DNA from: Chamaelirium japonicum
Taxonomy: Eukaryota > Streptophyta > Magnoliopsida > Liliales > Melanthiaceae
Length of the DNA stretch: 64,000 nucleotides
Reading direction: 5' to 3'
Assembly (NCBI GenBank): GCA_947650365.1
Contig: OX393551.1
Location: forward strand, 62,551,173 to 62,615,172
The translations under genes were made by a program, and so were the position numbers. The notes under the pieces were generated by a model, which made no database searches, was not told the origin of the DNA, and worked only from the letters and a program-made list of their open reading frames with translations. This document shows, piece by piece, positions 11,854 through 23,753 of this stretch. Position 1 is the first letter of the stretch; every line of letters begins with the position of its first letter.

Positions 11854-13071
11854 ATGTCTTTGAGCCGTGGAAGGGCATTCTCCAACGAAGAAGACCGAGT
11901 CTTATGCTTGGCTTGACTTGATGTTTCCCAAGATCCGATCTTGGGTACCAATCAAAAGAAAGATAGGCTATGGGAGAGAGTCCAAGTGGTATTCAATCAA
12001 AATGTCAACTGCGAAAAGAGGAGCTCCAAATCCTTAGAGAATCGATTCCACATAATTTCTAAGGCCGTAAGTCTATTCCAAACTTGTTATATAAAGATCG
12101 ATCGACTTAACATAAGCGGCGCGAATGAACTAGATATCGTAAGCATATTCCAATCTTTTTTTATTTATATATTATTCTAATATTTTTAATATATCTAGCT
12201 AGCTTGTGTTTTACTATTTGCTTATTATAGATTACGAAAGCTAAAGAACTTTATCTAAATTCCGGCGCAAAGAAAGTATTCCAGTTCGACCATGTTTAGT
12301 TGATCTTGAAAGATACAGAGAAGTGGGCCGACCCCACACCTCAAAAATCAACGATGTCTCAAGGATCGACATCAAACTCGTCTGCCTATATCGATATCAA
12401 TATAGATGGGGATGAAATTCATGTCATGGATGAAGATCGGTCCCCAATCGATAACTCATCGCGTCGCCCTACCGGAAGAAAACAAAAAAAAAGCGAAGAG
12501 GGCGAAATCGGGAGACTTCGATATAGAGGACTACGTTAAAGACATGTCACATAAGAATGATGAAGTTTTTTCCAAAATTAATCAAGTCTTTGATAAACAA
12601 TATAGTGGTAGGGAAAGCATGTCACAAATGATGATGCATAAATTAGAGAACGAAAGGAGAAAATTAGATCAAAGAGAAAAATAACTTCAGCTTAATCGTG
12701 AACGCGAGGATAGAGAGATCCTTATGATTGATTTGAATACCATTGCTGATCCGATTACACGTGCAATAATGCAAAATAAAAAAGATGAAATTGCAAGGAG
12801 GGCTGGATATTATCTAGGTTCATCGGGAGGATATGGGGGAAGAGGGTACGAGGGTGGCACTCAACAAGAAGGTGATGCCTTTAGAAGAGATGGCTATGGA
12901 GGAGGCGGGTACGGAAGAGGTCAGCATGGAGGAGGGGGATATCGAGGAGGTCAGCACGGAGGTGGTTAGCACGAAGGAGGGGGATACCGTGGAGGTCAGC
13001 ACGGAGGGAGTGGATACGGAGGAGAATACGGAGGAGTAAGTGAAATCGATGATGACCTACCAGAATATTAG
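11854..13071 (+). pseudogene. Harbinger ORF1 (Myb/SANT-like, NAM-associated), broken
   Basis: Starts with MSLSRGRAFSNEEDRVL, a trihelix/SANT-like opening. It continues through DRLWERVQVVFNQN, a probable intron with donor GTAAGC at about 12139 and acceptor near 12230, and the segment LILKDTEKWADPTP. After a lysine-rich linker come a helical stretch (about 12520-12690), RRAGYYLGSSGG, and a glycine-rich tail made of short GGYRGGQHGG-type repeats ending DDDLPEY. In intact relatives this protein binds the element's ends and helps the transposase. Here four internal stops and one shift in an A-run near 12480-12490 interrupt it. At least the readily inferred stops are one-step C-to-T or G-to-A changes from Trp or Gln codons. 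Confidence 0.85.
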
Positions 13072-14351
13072 TGGTTTTATCTACTTGTTTTTCTTATTAT
13101 ATCATTTACTTTCATGTACCGTAATATTAGTGTTTCTGTGTACTTGTTTTTATGTACTTTATAATTTTCTGTACCGTAATATTAGTGATTTTCTGTACCG
13201 TAATATTAATGTTGTGGTTTCCCCTGGGGCGGGTTAAATAGATCCCCATGTTAGTTTGCAAAAACAAATGTTATTCTGAATGGCCAATATATAATATATC
13301 TCATTATTTATTTAATAATATTACATATATACTATCATATATGATTATAATAATTATTTTATTTTTATAATTATAATTTAAAATTTTAAAGAATGAATTC
13401 TTAATAATTAAGTGTCTTTTAAAATTATTTAAAAAATAAGAAATTAAAATAGAGGTATATATTTAAAAGATTTATAAATTTTATCTTAATATTTGTTATT
13501 ATATTATTATTTAATTACTTATTTTATAATTATTTTTGTTAATGTTTATTCTTGTTAATGAATTTTTATTCTAATATTTAAAAGTAAAATAAAAAAAGAT
13601 ATATTCCTTGAAGATGCTAAATTATAGGGGCCATGGTCGGAGATGGAAGGCCTCCATTTAAGAATATTTGGGGAATATGCTTATTTGGCAATAGCAAAAT
13701 AGAGGCCATGGTTGGAGATGCTCTTAATGTGTAAAATGAAAGGGAGCAATCTGATGGCGTGTAAAAAGGATAGGGATGATATGCATGGGCCGTGCGTGGA
13801 TGTAAAGTTTAGATCGGACGGTTCCCTGCACTTCAGCGAACGGTCCAAATTCATCACTGAGCATCTAGAGCAATAGTCCGCTGGAGCAAAACAAAATCCA
13901 AATAGTCTTTCAGTTATATTGTATGTAGTTTTAAATAATTAATTTTTATTTTTATCCTTGCATATATCCTAAATACCCCTCAGAAGTGATAATAGTGCGG
14001 ATTAGGTCCAAGTTCGGTCAATGTTAGATCCAGCTTATGCCCATATTCACAAAATCGGCCAGTTTAACTAATTAAATTCGAGGGCAAATTAGTCGTTTTA
14101 AATTAGATTAACAGTTCGTTAGCTATGCAAGATTAGGATAATTCGAGGTGTCAATATGTAAATAATGGTTTAGCTTGGGTTTCTATGTGAATACGAAAGA
14201 CTTTCCGGGACAATTTGTAAAAATCCCAATACTTTAAACACGAGCTTACAAGCGCATTATCTTGCTTCGAAGCCACAAGCGTTCTCTTGCTTCCAAGCCA
14301 AGACCATAACCCTCTACCCTCATCCAAGTGCACAACCTTCACTCTTCTCCT

Positions 14352-14379
14352 CCCCCCCCCCCCCCCCCCCCCCCCCCCC
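14352..14379 (+). repeat. Poly-C run of 28 next to the mannanase TATA box
   Basis: Twenty-eight consecutive cytosines, immediately followed by the TATA element at 14380. The opposite strand is poly-G and could form G-quadruplexes. Confidence 0.95.
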
Positions 14380-14389
14380 TATATAAAAG
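14380..14389 (+). promoter_or_regulatory. TATA box of the mannanase gene
   Basis: TATATAAAAG lies 51 bp upstream of the chosen start codon at 14440, giving an expected start of transcription near 14412-14420 and a very short leader. An ATG at about 14401 would lie upstream of or at the transcription start and is not used in this model. No other core element was recognised. Confidence 0.75.
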
Positions 14390-14439
14390 CCTCGCACCCA
14401 TGATGAGATTTGTTGTGAAAACCCCGGCCCTTGAGGACT

Positions 14440-14562
14440 ATGGCCACCCTAGTGAGGAGTGCAGTCACCTCCTCCCTCCCTCACCCACTTCAAACCCTCC
14501 TTTTAGTCGCAACCCTTGTGGTTTCTATACAGAAATCATATGCTCATGTCCATGGTCATGGG

Positions 14563-14606
<44 letters not shown>

Positions 14607-17600
14607 GCTCTCTCTCTCTCTCTCTCATATAGTGTTTCTATGGAATTGGCAGGACCCATGAGTTGGATGAGATGGGGAATGAGGAGTGGGGTATGGTGGG
14701 GAAGAAAGAGAACCAGTTTGTGGTGGGAGGGCAACCATTCTACGTGAATGGGTTCAACACCTACTGGCTGATGGTCCTCGCCGCCGACCAGTCCACCAGG
14801 GGGAAGGTCACCGACGTGTTCCAGCAGGCCTCGTCCGTCGGCCTCACCGTCTGCAGGACTTGGGCTTTCAACGACGGCGGATGGCGGGCTCTGCAGAAAT
14901 CTCCGTCCGTCTACGACGAGGAGGTCTTCAAGGTAATACAACCCTCCCTCGGTCTCCGGGCATGCATGTCGATCCTCGCAGATGCGTTGCTCGCACATAC
15001 CAAAAACTAGCAGACGGTTGTGATACAGTCGTCACTGTAACGGACGGTTGTGATTCAATTGTGACTTTTACCTCTCTCTCTCTCCTCTCTCCAACTGAGG
15101 TGGTAGATCCTGTACCAATATTAAAAGCTTAAAGAACAAATTACAAAATCTTTTCTTGAACTATACACCTAATTTCATAGTCCCTCAACTATAATTTTTA
15201 ACAACTTGACCCTTGAATTATACTCCGTCTGCATGTTTATCTCCTCTGTCAAATATTCAATCGTCAAACTTAAAATTTAGGATTTGACTTTGCACCCCAA
15301 ACTTTGCCTTGTATTAGACTTCTTGACCTATACACCTTATTTCATAGTCCCTCAACTATATTTTTGAACAACTTGACCCTTGAATTATACTCCGTCTGCA
15401 TGTTTATCTTCTCTGTCAAATATTCAATCGTCAAACTTAAAATTTAGGATTATTTTGACTTTGCACCCTAAACTTTGCCTTGAATTAGACTTTACCCCCC
15501 ATATTTCAATAATTAGACTTTACCTCCCAAAACTTTATTTCTTTTCCGTAGGTCACCCTTTCTCTTAGATGGTGAGCTGACGGAACAGTTAGTTTTGGGG
15601 GGTAAAGTCTAATTAATGAAATAATGGGGGGTAAAGTCTAATTCAAGGCAAAATTTGGGAGGCAAAGTCAAAATAACCCTAAAATTTATCTCAAAAATAC
15701 CCTTTTTAATATGGATAAATTTATATATGTTTTCTAAATACTAATGCTGACTAGGACGAGGGTAGTGTAGTATAAAAATTAAATTTGATGACTGAAATTT
15801 GATAGAAGGGGGGTGAACATATGCAGACATGGCATAGTTTTGGGGGACAGGTACTTGAGGGACAATGTGAAATTAGGTGCATCGTTCAGGAGGTTTGCGT
15901 GTAATTTGCCCAAGATTATATTATTAAAAGTTGTCGTAAACTACGTACCTTATTGTTGTGTTTGTATTCGTTTATTGGTAGTAATAAAATTTGCAGTAGG
16001 TTGTTTTTTTGAGTTTGGCTAATACGTGTCTCAAAATCTTTCAAGCAATGGACCCACTTCAGGCTCGAACTAATCCCTCTGGGATGTACTCCGTCCCTCT
16101 GTTACCAAATTAAAGCTTCAATTTTTTGAATAAGTCATGATTAAAGCATAACTTACTCAATAAATATTTGATCGCGATTCTATTCCGATTTTATGAAAAA
16201 TGTCACAATTTTCATATTTTAATCCTGATTTACGTGTTTTAATCTCGATAATTAATTGTGTTTTAATCTTGTCATGTACCGCTCAAAAAACTTATTGTAA
16301 CATCTATATATAAATATGTTCTAAAATTCTATCGTTTGTTTCCCGACTCTTTTCTAACATTTTTTACTTTTTTTTATTCTTTCGACTTCTCCCTTATCCG
16401 TTTTTTGTCGATTTCCAACTTGATATAACTATGCACGGACCCACTTAAAAGTTTCCCGACGCACTTCAGGGGAGGGAGGCGAGGGTCAGTTAGTAAACTT
16501 AAAGCTCGGGGGGATGTTAGTGAGATCAGTGCAATATTTGAAAAGTAATTTGGATGGTCCTTGTATTTATGCCAAACCTTAGGGGGAGGTCACTACTATT
16601 TTTTCTTTAAAATATGAGAGGTTACAAGATGAGTATGGCCATCTAAATCAATAATCCATGAGGTCCTATGGTATTTTAAGGAGTTTTTTTATATACACCC
16701 CCTAACAAATATTGATATTAAAAATAGCCACGCCTCACTTTTTAAATTCTTTAATAAACTCCTCACTTGTCTGGATTGTTTGCAAAAAGACCCCTATTTT
16801 AAAAGTGTAGGCCTTGTGTCGACCTTAATTAACAAGAAAGGAAATTTTTGGAAGCAATTAGATTCTAATCAAGCCCTACAAATTTGGATTATGGGTCTCA
16901 TGTGATAAGATGTATGAGGTTTGTTTAATGAAATATTATGATTAGTTAATGAAAGGCATAATTAGAGCCGCTAAAGTGCACTTACAGTAAGAGTGTCTGA
17001 GATTTGCTTTGATTCAGGCACTAGATTTTGTAGTGAGCGAAGCAAGGAAGTACAGGATCAGGCTCATACTATCACTTACCAACAACTGGGAAGCATATGG
17101 AGGAAAAGCGCAGTACGTGAAATGGGGGAAAGCTGCCGGCTTGAACCTAACCTCCGACGATGACTTCTTCTCTGATCCGACGATCCAAGACTACTACAAA
17201 AATCATGTCAAGGTAAGCCTCAATGTCTACTATCGTAGATTCAGCTTGTGTAGCCCTAGCCATATCATACTGATTGCGGGGTATCTCTACAGTATTTGTA
17301 CTTTTTTGCTTTTGTATGAAGTACTTGGTAGGGTGTCGGCAGATTCCTTCGCAAGGGTATGACAAATAAATCATCGGTGATCACAAAACTAACACCGGGT
17401 CATCCCCTCTGGTCGGCCTTCGCAACTTTTTCGCGAAGGATTTTTCTCATAAATCTTGTGTCCATGTCTGATTGATTTCCGATGCGCTTTTCTTCTACAT
17501 TATCTATCGTCTCTCACGATTGAGGTTAGGATTTCCTGACAAAGAATTCAAGAAACGCACTGAATATAGAATTCTTTGTACTTTTATATTAATTCTAAGA

Positions 17601-18652
17601 CATTCAAAAATCAAACATGAATGCAAATTCATGATCTTCGATAGAGCGAGATCCGTGACCATGTCTGCTCGTTTGATCGGGCCAGACGGTTCTCACCAGA
17701 GTCAATACGTTCACGAACGTAACATACAAGGATGATCCAACGATTTTCGCATGGGAGCTAATGAACGAACCCCGATGCCTCTCGGATCCAACTGGCGATA
17801 AATTGCAGGTGTGATTCATTAATTTGGTAAAAGTTTGAGCCAAATGAGCGGCACTACTGAACTCATGGATGATTTGGCCTTACAGGCATGGATCCAAGAA
17901 ATGGCATTTCATGTGAAGTCCATCGATCCTTCGCACCTCCTCGAGATCGGCCTCGAAGGGTTCTACGGTCCCTCCACCCCGGACCACCTCCAGTTCAACC
18001 CCAACACCTTTGCAGGCCAGGTCGGAACTGATTTCATCAGGAACCATCGGGCTCTGGGTGTCGATTTCGCCTCCGCCCACATCTACCCAGATTCCTGGTG
18101 AGCTCACTGAACCCTAAAATCCTGCTTCTTTCCTACATGCAATGCAAGCTAAGAAGGAATTGAATCTCTCTCTGGGTGAGCTGATGTAGGCTGTCGAGCA
18201 AGATCTCCGTCGCGCACCTCCGGTTCGTGGAGTCGTGGATGCAGGCCCACATTGGCGACGCGGAGGGTGTGCTCGGGATGCCGCTGGTGTTCGGGGAGTT
18301 CGGGGTGTCGGCGAAGGACGGCGGGTTCAACCGGACGTATCGGGACACCTTCATTGGTACGGTGTACGGGGCCGTGCTGAACTCCACCAGGAGAGGGGGG
18401 AGCGGGGGTGGGTGCCTGCTGTGGCAGCTCTTCCCCGAGGGGATGGACTACATGGACGATGGGTACGCCGTGGTCCTCCCCAGGTCCCCCTCGACGTCGA
18501 CCATCATCTCCCTCCAGTCCAGGAGGATCCAGACCTTCAACTCCAGATGCTCATGGAGGTGCCATTGGGGATGCAGGAGGAGGAGTGCTGCTGTGGGTGG
18601 GGAGTACTCCACCCATGAGGAAGGAGCTCTAGAATGGATCAGAGATGAATAA
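14440..18652 (+). CDS. MAN: Mannan endo-1,4-beta-mannosidase (GH5_7), six exons
   Basis: Secreted enzyme cutting internal beta-1,4 links in cell-wall mannans. Exons: 14440-14561, 14653-14932, 17018-17212, 17686-17808, 17886-18097, 18190-18652. All introns are GT-AG and the phases add to 465 codons. Exon 1 encodes a signal peptide with core [11 protein letters not shown]5 landmarks follow: [21 protein letters not shown], the acid/base glutamate in [19 protein letters not shown], the nucleophile glutamate in PLVFGEFG, and [10 protein letters not shown]. All are present and 464 residues fits the family. The C-terminus has an arginine- and cysteine-rich extension of about 40 residues. Intron 1 holds a CT microsatellite and intron 2 (2085 bp) a fold-back element. 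No lesion is visible, so it is probably functional; which paralogue it is cannot be told. Confidence 0.93.
14568..14626 (+). repeat. CT microsatellite in mannanase intron 1
   Basis: About 59 bp of near-perfect CT dinucleotides starting only 6 bp after the splice donor of the 91-bp first intron. It could double as a pyrimidine tract. Confidence 0.95.
15137..15908. mobile_element. Fold-back MITE in mannanase intron 2
   Basis: The two ends are inverted copies: CAAATTACA near 15137 with its complement near 15900, then matching GCACCTAATTTCA-type and GTCCCTCAA-type blocks inward. The central part also folds on itself, with GACTTTACCCCCCA-type and GGGGGGTAAAGTC-type segments. The left arm holds a direct repeat of about 140 bp (about 15165-15290 and 15330-15440). 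There is no coding capacity. Family is unassigned and exact ends and target duplication were not resolved. Confidence 0.65.
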
Positions 18653-19201
18653 TCAATGGAGAATTGATCATACAAAACCTATAGTGGGATGGATATTTAT
18701 ATCTGTTGGATCTTACTTCAGTACTATCTACTTGTTAAGGACTGATGAGCATGACACACTATTTAGGTAGGGGCTTCAACATGAAAAAAAATTACTTGTT
18801 TGGTTAAGTTTATCCTGCCTTACACATATGTTTCTATTTTATTTTTTGTAATTAAACAGACCATCAAGTCCGCGTCTCTTAGCCACTCTCTATCCAGATA
18901 CTGGGTACCAATCCCAATGGGTTGCCCAGAGCCAGTAGATCCAGATAGAAAAGAGGGAGAGCAACGAATCAGGTGGAATCACTTCTCGTTAATGATCTTC
19001 AACATCCTTACAGAGAATCTCTTCAAAAAGAAATTAAGGAAATACACCCAAGGGATTTATCTGCAAAGCATATCGGATGTCCCCTGACATTGCGAACAAT
19101 TAGGCCACAAGCGGAATGGTCCTCCCCTACTGATGTATCAACGTTTAGTTTTAGAAAACCTTCGGGAGGGCGTTGCCCTGGAGGGGATGTGTTGTCCTCC
19201 G
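18653..19201. other. Mannanase 3' flank, no further gene seen
   Basis: Contains the expected 3' untranslated region of the mannanase gene and unremarkable sequence. Nothing else recognised. Confidence 0.5.
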
Positions 19202-19525
19202 CTATACTTCTATTGCCAGCATAGTAGCATATAGGAGCATGAGATTTTGTATCATAGATATGATCCTTCTTGAATTAGGTGTAACACCTTCAAAAATAGT
19301 ATTGTTCATTTCCTTCCAAATCGCCCAGAGGATATAAGCAGCTTGGAGAAATCGCTCGGGATCATGGGGTGCAGACTCCCAAATAAGGTTCAACCGAGAA
19401 ATAACAGATGTCGCATGGCTGTAAGGTGGGTAAGGGTAGCCTAGAGATGCTCAGGCACTACGTGCCAGGATGCAGTCAAAGAAGAGGTGGACCTCGTCCT
19501 CCGCATATTGGTTGCGCATCGCACA
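19202..19525 (-). mobile_element. LINE ORF2 C-terminal remnant (zf-RVT region)
   Basis: On the minus strand the frame reads a degenerate reverse-transcriptase zinc-binding segment (CAMRNQYAEDEVHLFFDC), one stop, then about 60 codons including LQAAYILWAIWKEMNNTIFE. This is the characteristic WxIWKxRNxxIF region after the zinc-binding domain of plant LINE ORF2. Only a few hundred bases survive. It is an old fragment and is not connected with the LINE at 36992. Confidence 0.65.
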
Positions 19526-21267
19526 AAGAGAAGAAATATGGTTAATATAGGATGAAAATCTTGTTAATTATAGGATCGATATCAAACGATTCCTTAGCGG
19601 AAGACTGAAGGCCATGAGTTTCCACAAAAACATCTGCACCCTTGGCATCATTCCTTTCAAATTTCAGATTTTCTTCCGATTGAATCGACTCCGGTGAACA
19701 TCCAATCTTGTTTTGAGAACTCCAAACCATTTTTTAATGATATGCATGTGACCCGAACCAATCGAATAACTCTCCGACGTGGTCCAAATCCAACCCAGTG
19801 TCACTGTCACCCATGGCCTCCATGCAAAGTATTAAACCATTTTGTTTTTATTTGAGTTGGGCTATATATGATATTTGTTTTAACTTGATTTCTCACTAGA
19901 ATGAGATCGATCAGTTTAACTGCAAAATAAAAATTAAAAAGTTAGTTCAATACATATATTTTCAAAACCCCACATCACTTTGTTGAGAGAGAGAGAGAGA
20001 GAGAGATAATGACTGGGTTTGGGGAGAACACGTACTCATTGTATTGGTTATCTGATTATACTAGCTAGCACTACCCCTTCTTGTATAGGGGGAGAAGGCA
20101 CACCAATACAATATGATAGTCAATATGGACTACAGTATGACTACATCTAACACCCCACTCCCACCCCCCTAAAATTGATGTAGGGTATAAACCAACATTA
20201 ATTTGCCTAACTTGAAAAAAAAAATTACAAAAGAAAAGAAAATTTACGTCCTGCCATTTTTTATAAATGAAGATAGTGCTATGTTGACATGTAAGCAACT
20301 TGTCCTGAAAACTCGATTGATCTACAAGCAGGACAACCGGGAGACCCGACCAACCTATAATTAAGGAGGCCAATTGGGAAATGGGTGAGGCTCATTGAGT
20401 CTCGATACCAAACAGGCGGAGTGATGATGAAGGTAGCCAACAATGATAAAAATCGACACATAGCTAACTAGCAGGATGAAGTGGGCAACGAAGGCGGGTG
20501 GATTGGCACAGTCCGATCACAGGGTACGTGAGAGGAGGAGAGTGGATTAGAATAGTCTGATCGAGGTGAGAAGAGTCGGGTGAATCGGTACAGTCCGAAC
20601 GGCAGGCACATTTGAGGACGAGGGCGGATCGGCACAGTCCAATCGGCAAAGTAAGAGAGACACCAATCGTAGCTGCTCAAGTGTTATTGCCCAGATTTGC
20701 CAAGTTCACAAAGTGGGTGGGGTGGGGGGCTTAATCAATTCCGGGAGGCCATGGATACGGTGAGTGTGACAGTGGTGTCTTTCATATACCTTCTGTGGAA
20801 CTCCCCTTTAAGACCCGGATTTTGGGATGAGAGAGTATCTAGCAGTTGTACCAGAACGAGTGACGTTCCGCCCAGCCGGATTTAAACGGGCCAAGTGTGG
20901 TCAAGTTGTGACCAGTTGTGCCTCTTCCCTTGATGTATCTGTCGGCCCCATAAAATCCATTGCCATCATCTCCTCCTCCACTCGGTCATTACAGGCTGAG
21001 TCCCTAAACTATATGCACTCGGCCATGCGACGCTAAGTACATCTATTTCTCATTCGGTCATAGGAGGCCAAGTGTTCATTGCTGGCCAAACGGATCGTAG
21101 ATGTACTCAGCCTCTAATGGTAATGGTCGAATGCACGGTAATGAGAGCGGGCTGAGACGGCCGAGTGAAGGAGGAGGAGGGGAGAAAGAGGAAGAAGGAA
21201 GAAGGGGAGGAGGAGGACGCACCGGTGGCGATGGGCTTGAAGGGAGCGACGGCAGAGGATGGACAAC
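19526..21267. other. Intergenic stretch with minor repeats
   Basis: No gene recognised. It holds a GA microsatellite at 19985-20006 and about three degenerate ~60-bp repeats of a GGCACAGTCCGAT-type unit near 20490-20650. It ends at the left target duplication of the CACTA element. Confidence 0.55.
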
Positions 21268-21284
21268 AATCACTACAAGAAAGA

Positions 21285-22060
21285 GGGTCTTTACCGACGG
21301 ACATTATTATCACCGTCGGTAATAATACACTTTTTACCGACGGTGACTATAATATTCGTCGGTATTATAACTTCAATTTTTTAAATTTTTTTTGCACATT
21401 TATTACCGACGGTCAAATATTATTCGTCGGTAAAAGTATTTATCCCGACAGTACATATATGTACCGTCGGTAAAATACTTTATACCGACGGCTACATAAA
21501 GTCCGTCGGTACAATGTCACGACGAAACTCAGGATAAAATCCAAGCCTCTGGAAAAAAATGGAACCCTGAGTTTCGTCGGCGGTTTTTACCGACGGAGGT
21601 TATATGTCCGTCGGTATAAATAATTATACCGACGGAAATTATATGGCCGTCGGTACGATACCGACGGTAAAAAAATGTCCGTCGGGAAAATTGTCCCGAC
21701 GAAACTCAGGGTAAAAACCGAGCCTCTGGAAAAAATGGAACCCTGAGTTTCGTCGGCGGTTTTTACCGACGGACGTTATATATCCGTCGGTATAAATAAT
21801 TATACCGACGGACATTATATGACCGTCGGTACCATACCGACGGTAATAAAATTTCCGTCGGGAAAATTGTCCCGACGAAACTCAGGGTAAAAACCGAGCC
21901 TCTGGAAAAAATGGAACCCTGAGTTTCGTCGTATAGGTTTACCGACGGATATGATGTTTTCGTCGGTATAACGATTATTTGTACCGACGGTTATTATGTG
22001 TCCGTCGGTATAAATATTATTTATACCGACGGACTTAAACGTTCCGTCGGTAAAAACCCT
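21285..22060. repeat. CACTA left subterminal repeats with hairpin modules
   Basis: Dense alternating CCGACGG and CCGTCGG motifs in both orientations. Three copies of a roughly 60-nt imperfect hairpin (21520-21580, 21697-21755, 21873-21931) are spaced about 177 bp apart. Each opens CGACGAAACTCAGG and closes with its complement CCTGAGTTTCGTCG. These hairpins are absent from the right end. Subterminal motifs are binding sites for the TNPA-like protein in related elements. Confidence 0.88.
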
Positions 22061-22621
22061 AACCTATTTAAACTCAGCGCGATCCCCTTCTCTGTTCGAT
22101 CTGTTTCGATCTTTCCTGCGCGCCCCGCCCCTCTCTCTCGCTCTCTCTAAATCCGTCCCCCACCCCGGTATTACTCGATCCTGCCCCGCCCCTCTCTCTC
22201 GCTCTCTCTCTAATTCCGTCCCCCACCCCGGTATTACTCGAATCGAGGGAAAGAGGAGGGGGTCCTGCTGGGTCGAGGGAGAAATCGAAAAGCTTCTGGG
22301 TGCCTCTTCCTTTCTGGTCTTGGCCGCTGACGAGGTATGGGAGACGACCCATTTCTCTCTCTCTCGCTCTCTCTCTCTCTATAATGGTTGGTAATGGGAT
22401 ATGCAGTGCTTGCTTAGATGATGATCAGACATATAATGTAGGGTTTGCTACTTTGCATATGTGGATGGATTTTCTTTTCACCCGATCGATATTTATTGGT
22501 AAATGCTCTCGTAAAATGTATTGTAGGGTTTGCTTGTTTGACAATGGTTTTTGCCCTTTAGGGTTTTCTATAATTTTTTTTTTATTTTAATGTTGGTGAG
22601 CCGGATTCTATTGGGGTCGTT

Positions 22622-23170
22622 GCAGTTTGTATAATTATGTTATTGCTACCATGAATAGATTATGTTTGGAGTTGAATTTAATGTATTGGGTGATGGTATG
22701 TTCTTCGAATGTGATATTCGGTGTTCTTCGTTCGCTGATCCACCCTCCGAGTCCACTCGAAACTCGGCCGAGTCGACTCGACTCGGCTGAGTTTCGATTC
22801 GACTCGGTCCAAAACTCGAGTTTCGATCCGACTCGGCTGATTGAGTTTCGATTCGACTCGAGTTTTGTCGGGTTTTAGACGAGTTGTTGTGTCAGTTTGT
22901 ATAATTATGTTATTGCTACCATGAATAGAATATGTTTGGAGTTGAATTTAATATATTGGGTGATGGTATGTTTTTCGAATGTGATATTCGGTGTTCTTCG
23001 TTCGCTGATCCACCCTCCGAGTCCACTCGAAACTCGGCCGAGTCGACTCGACTCGGCTGAGTTTCGATTCGACTCGGTCCAAAACTCGAGTTTCGATCCG
23101 ACTCGGCTGAGTTTCGATTCGACTCGAGTTTTGTCGGGTTTTAGCCGAGTTGTCGTGTCTACTCGACTCA
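22622..23170 (+). repeat. Tandem 270-bp duplication with GACTCG-rich palindromes
   Basis: A unit starting TTTGTATAATTATGTTATTG (22626) is repeated about 270 bp downstream (22896) with few differences. It lies upstream of the TNPD-like start and includes a run of ACTCGGCCGAGTCGACTCG-type palindromic motifs. A GACTCG-rich sequence of the same kind forms the hAT MITE at 45661-45845, so this part probably came from a related MITE before being duplicated. Confidence 0.75.
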
Positions 23171-23753
23171 TTAAGGTTTCGAGTCGAGTCGAGTTTTCGT
23201 GTTTTAATTAAAACATTGATTTTTTATATCCTATCAAAACTGAATTGAATGGGGGAATAGGGGGCAAAATGTAGTTTTTAGACTAGGGTGAGCGTCGGTT
23301 TTGTCGGTCGATTTCGGTGTCGGTTTTGTCGGTTATATTTTTTTCGGTTTACGAAAAATCAAAACCGAAACCGAAACCGAAATGGTCGGTTTTTGTCGGT
23401 TCGGTGTGATATGAGGTATGCTAAAGCCATAAATCTACTCGAGTGACAGAGAGAACCGTCAGACCCCAAGTGTTTACTTGATGAGGCTCCCTGACTTGTT
23501 GACTTACTATCGCATAACTTTGGTGCTATGCCTAGCATTCGAACTATCAGCAGTTCAAATGCTGGCCAGCAACCCTAGGTTTACTATGTGACTAGTCTAC
23601 TCATCATAATACACTCATCCATTAGGGATGTGGATGGCCTGTAGAAGTTTTGGTTCGGTGTTCCATACCCGGGAACCGAAACCGAAATTGTGCGGAGTCT
23701 TATAACATTGTTTGAAATTATATGTCAGGTGTTGTATAGCCAGATAGACGAAG

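Larger units (their letters stand above)
8606..13723. mobile_element. PIF/Harbinger DNA transposon, full length but decayed
   Basis: The 5118-bp element has terminal inverted repeats starting GAGCATCTCCAACC at both ends, flanked by TTA at 8603-8605 and 13724-13726. Three-bp TTA/TAA duplications and this terminal sequence are typical of PIF/Harbinger. It carries the two expected genes, divergently oriented: a Harbinger-type transposase on the minus strand (9138-10508) and a Myb/SANT-like ORF1 on the plus strand (11854-13071). Both are interrupted by stops. The AT-rich stretch 13240-13620 has no gene. A partial second copy of the terminal motif lies near 13620-13640. Confidence 0.93.

Noticed and set aside
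14525-14998. 157-codon frame on the minus strand over mannanase exons 1-2
   Set aside because: It translates the CT microsatellite and the antisense of well-supported GH5 coding sequence.
18235-18632. Overlapping long frames in other phases over mannanase exon 6
   Set aside because: Shadows of a GC-rich exon; the GH5 frame carries the catalytic glutamate motif.
22627-23211. Two similar 83- and 104-codon frames
   Set aside because: Products of the 270-bp duplication with GACTCG repeats; no domain recognised.
23275-23700. Possible extra hAT MITE (TAGGGTGAGCG start, CGGTTTCGGTTT-type runs)
   Set aside because: No matching right end or 8-bp duplication could be found; low-complexity CGGTTT repeats could explain the similarity.
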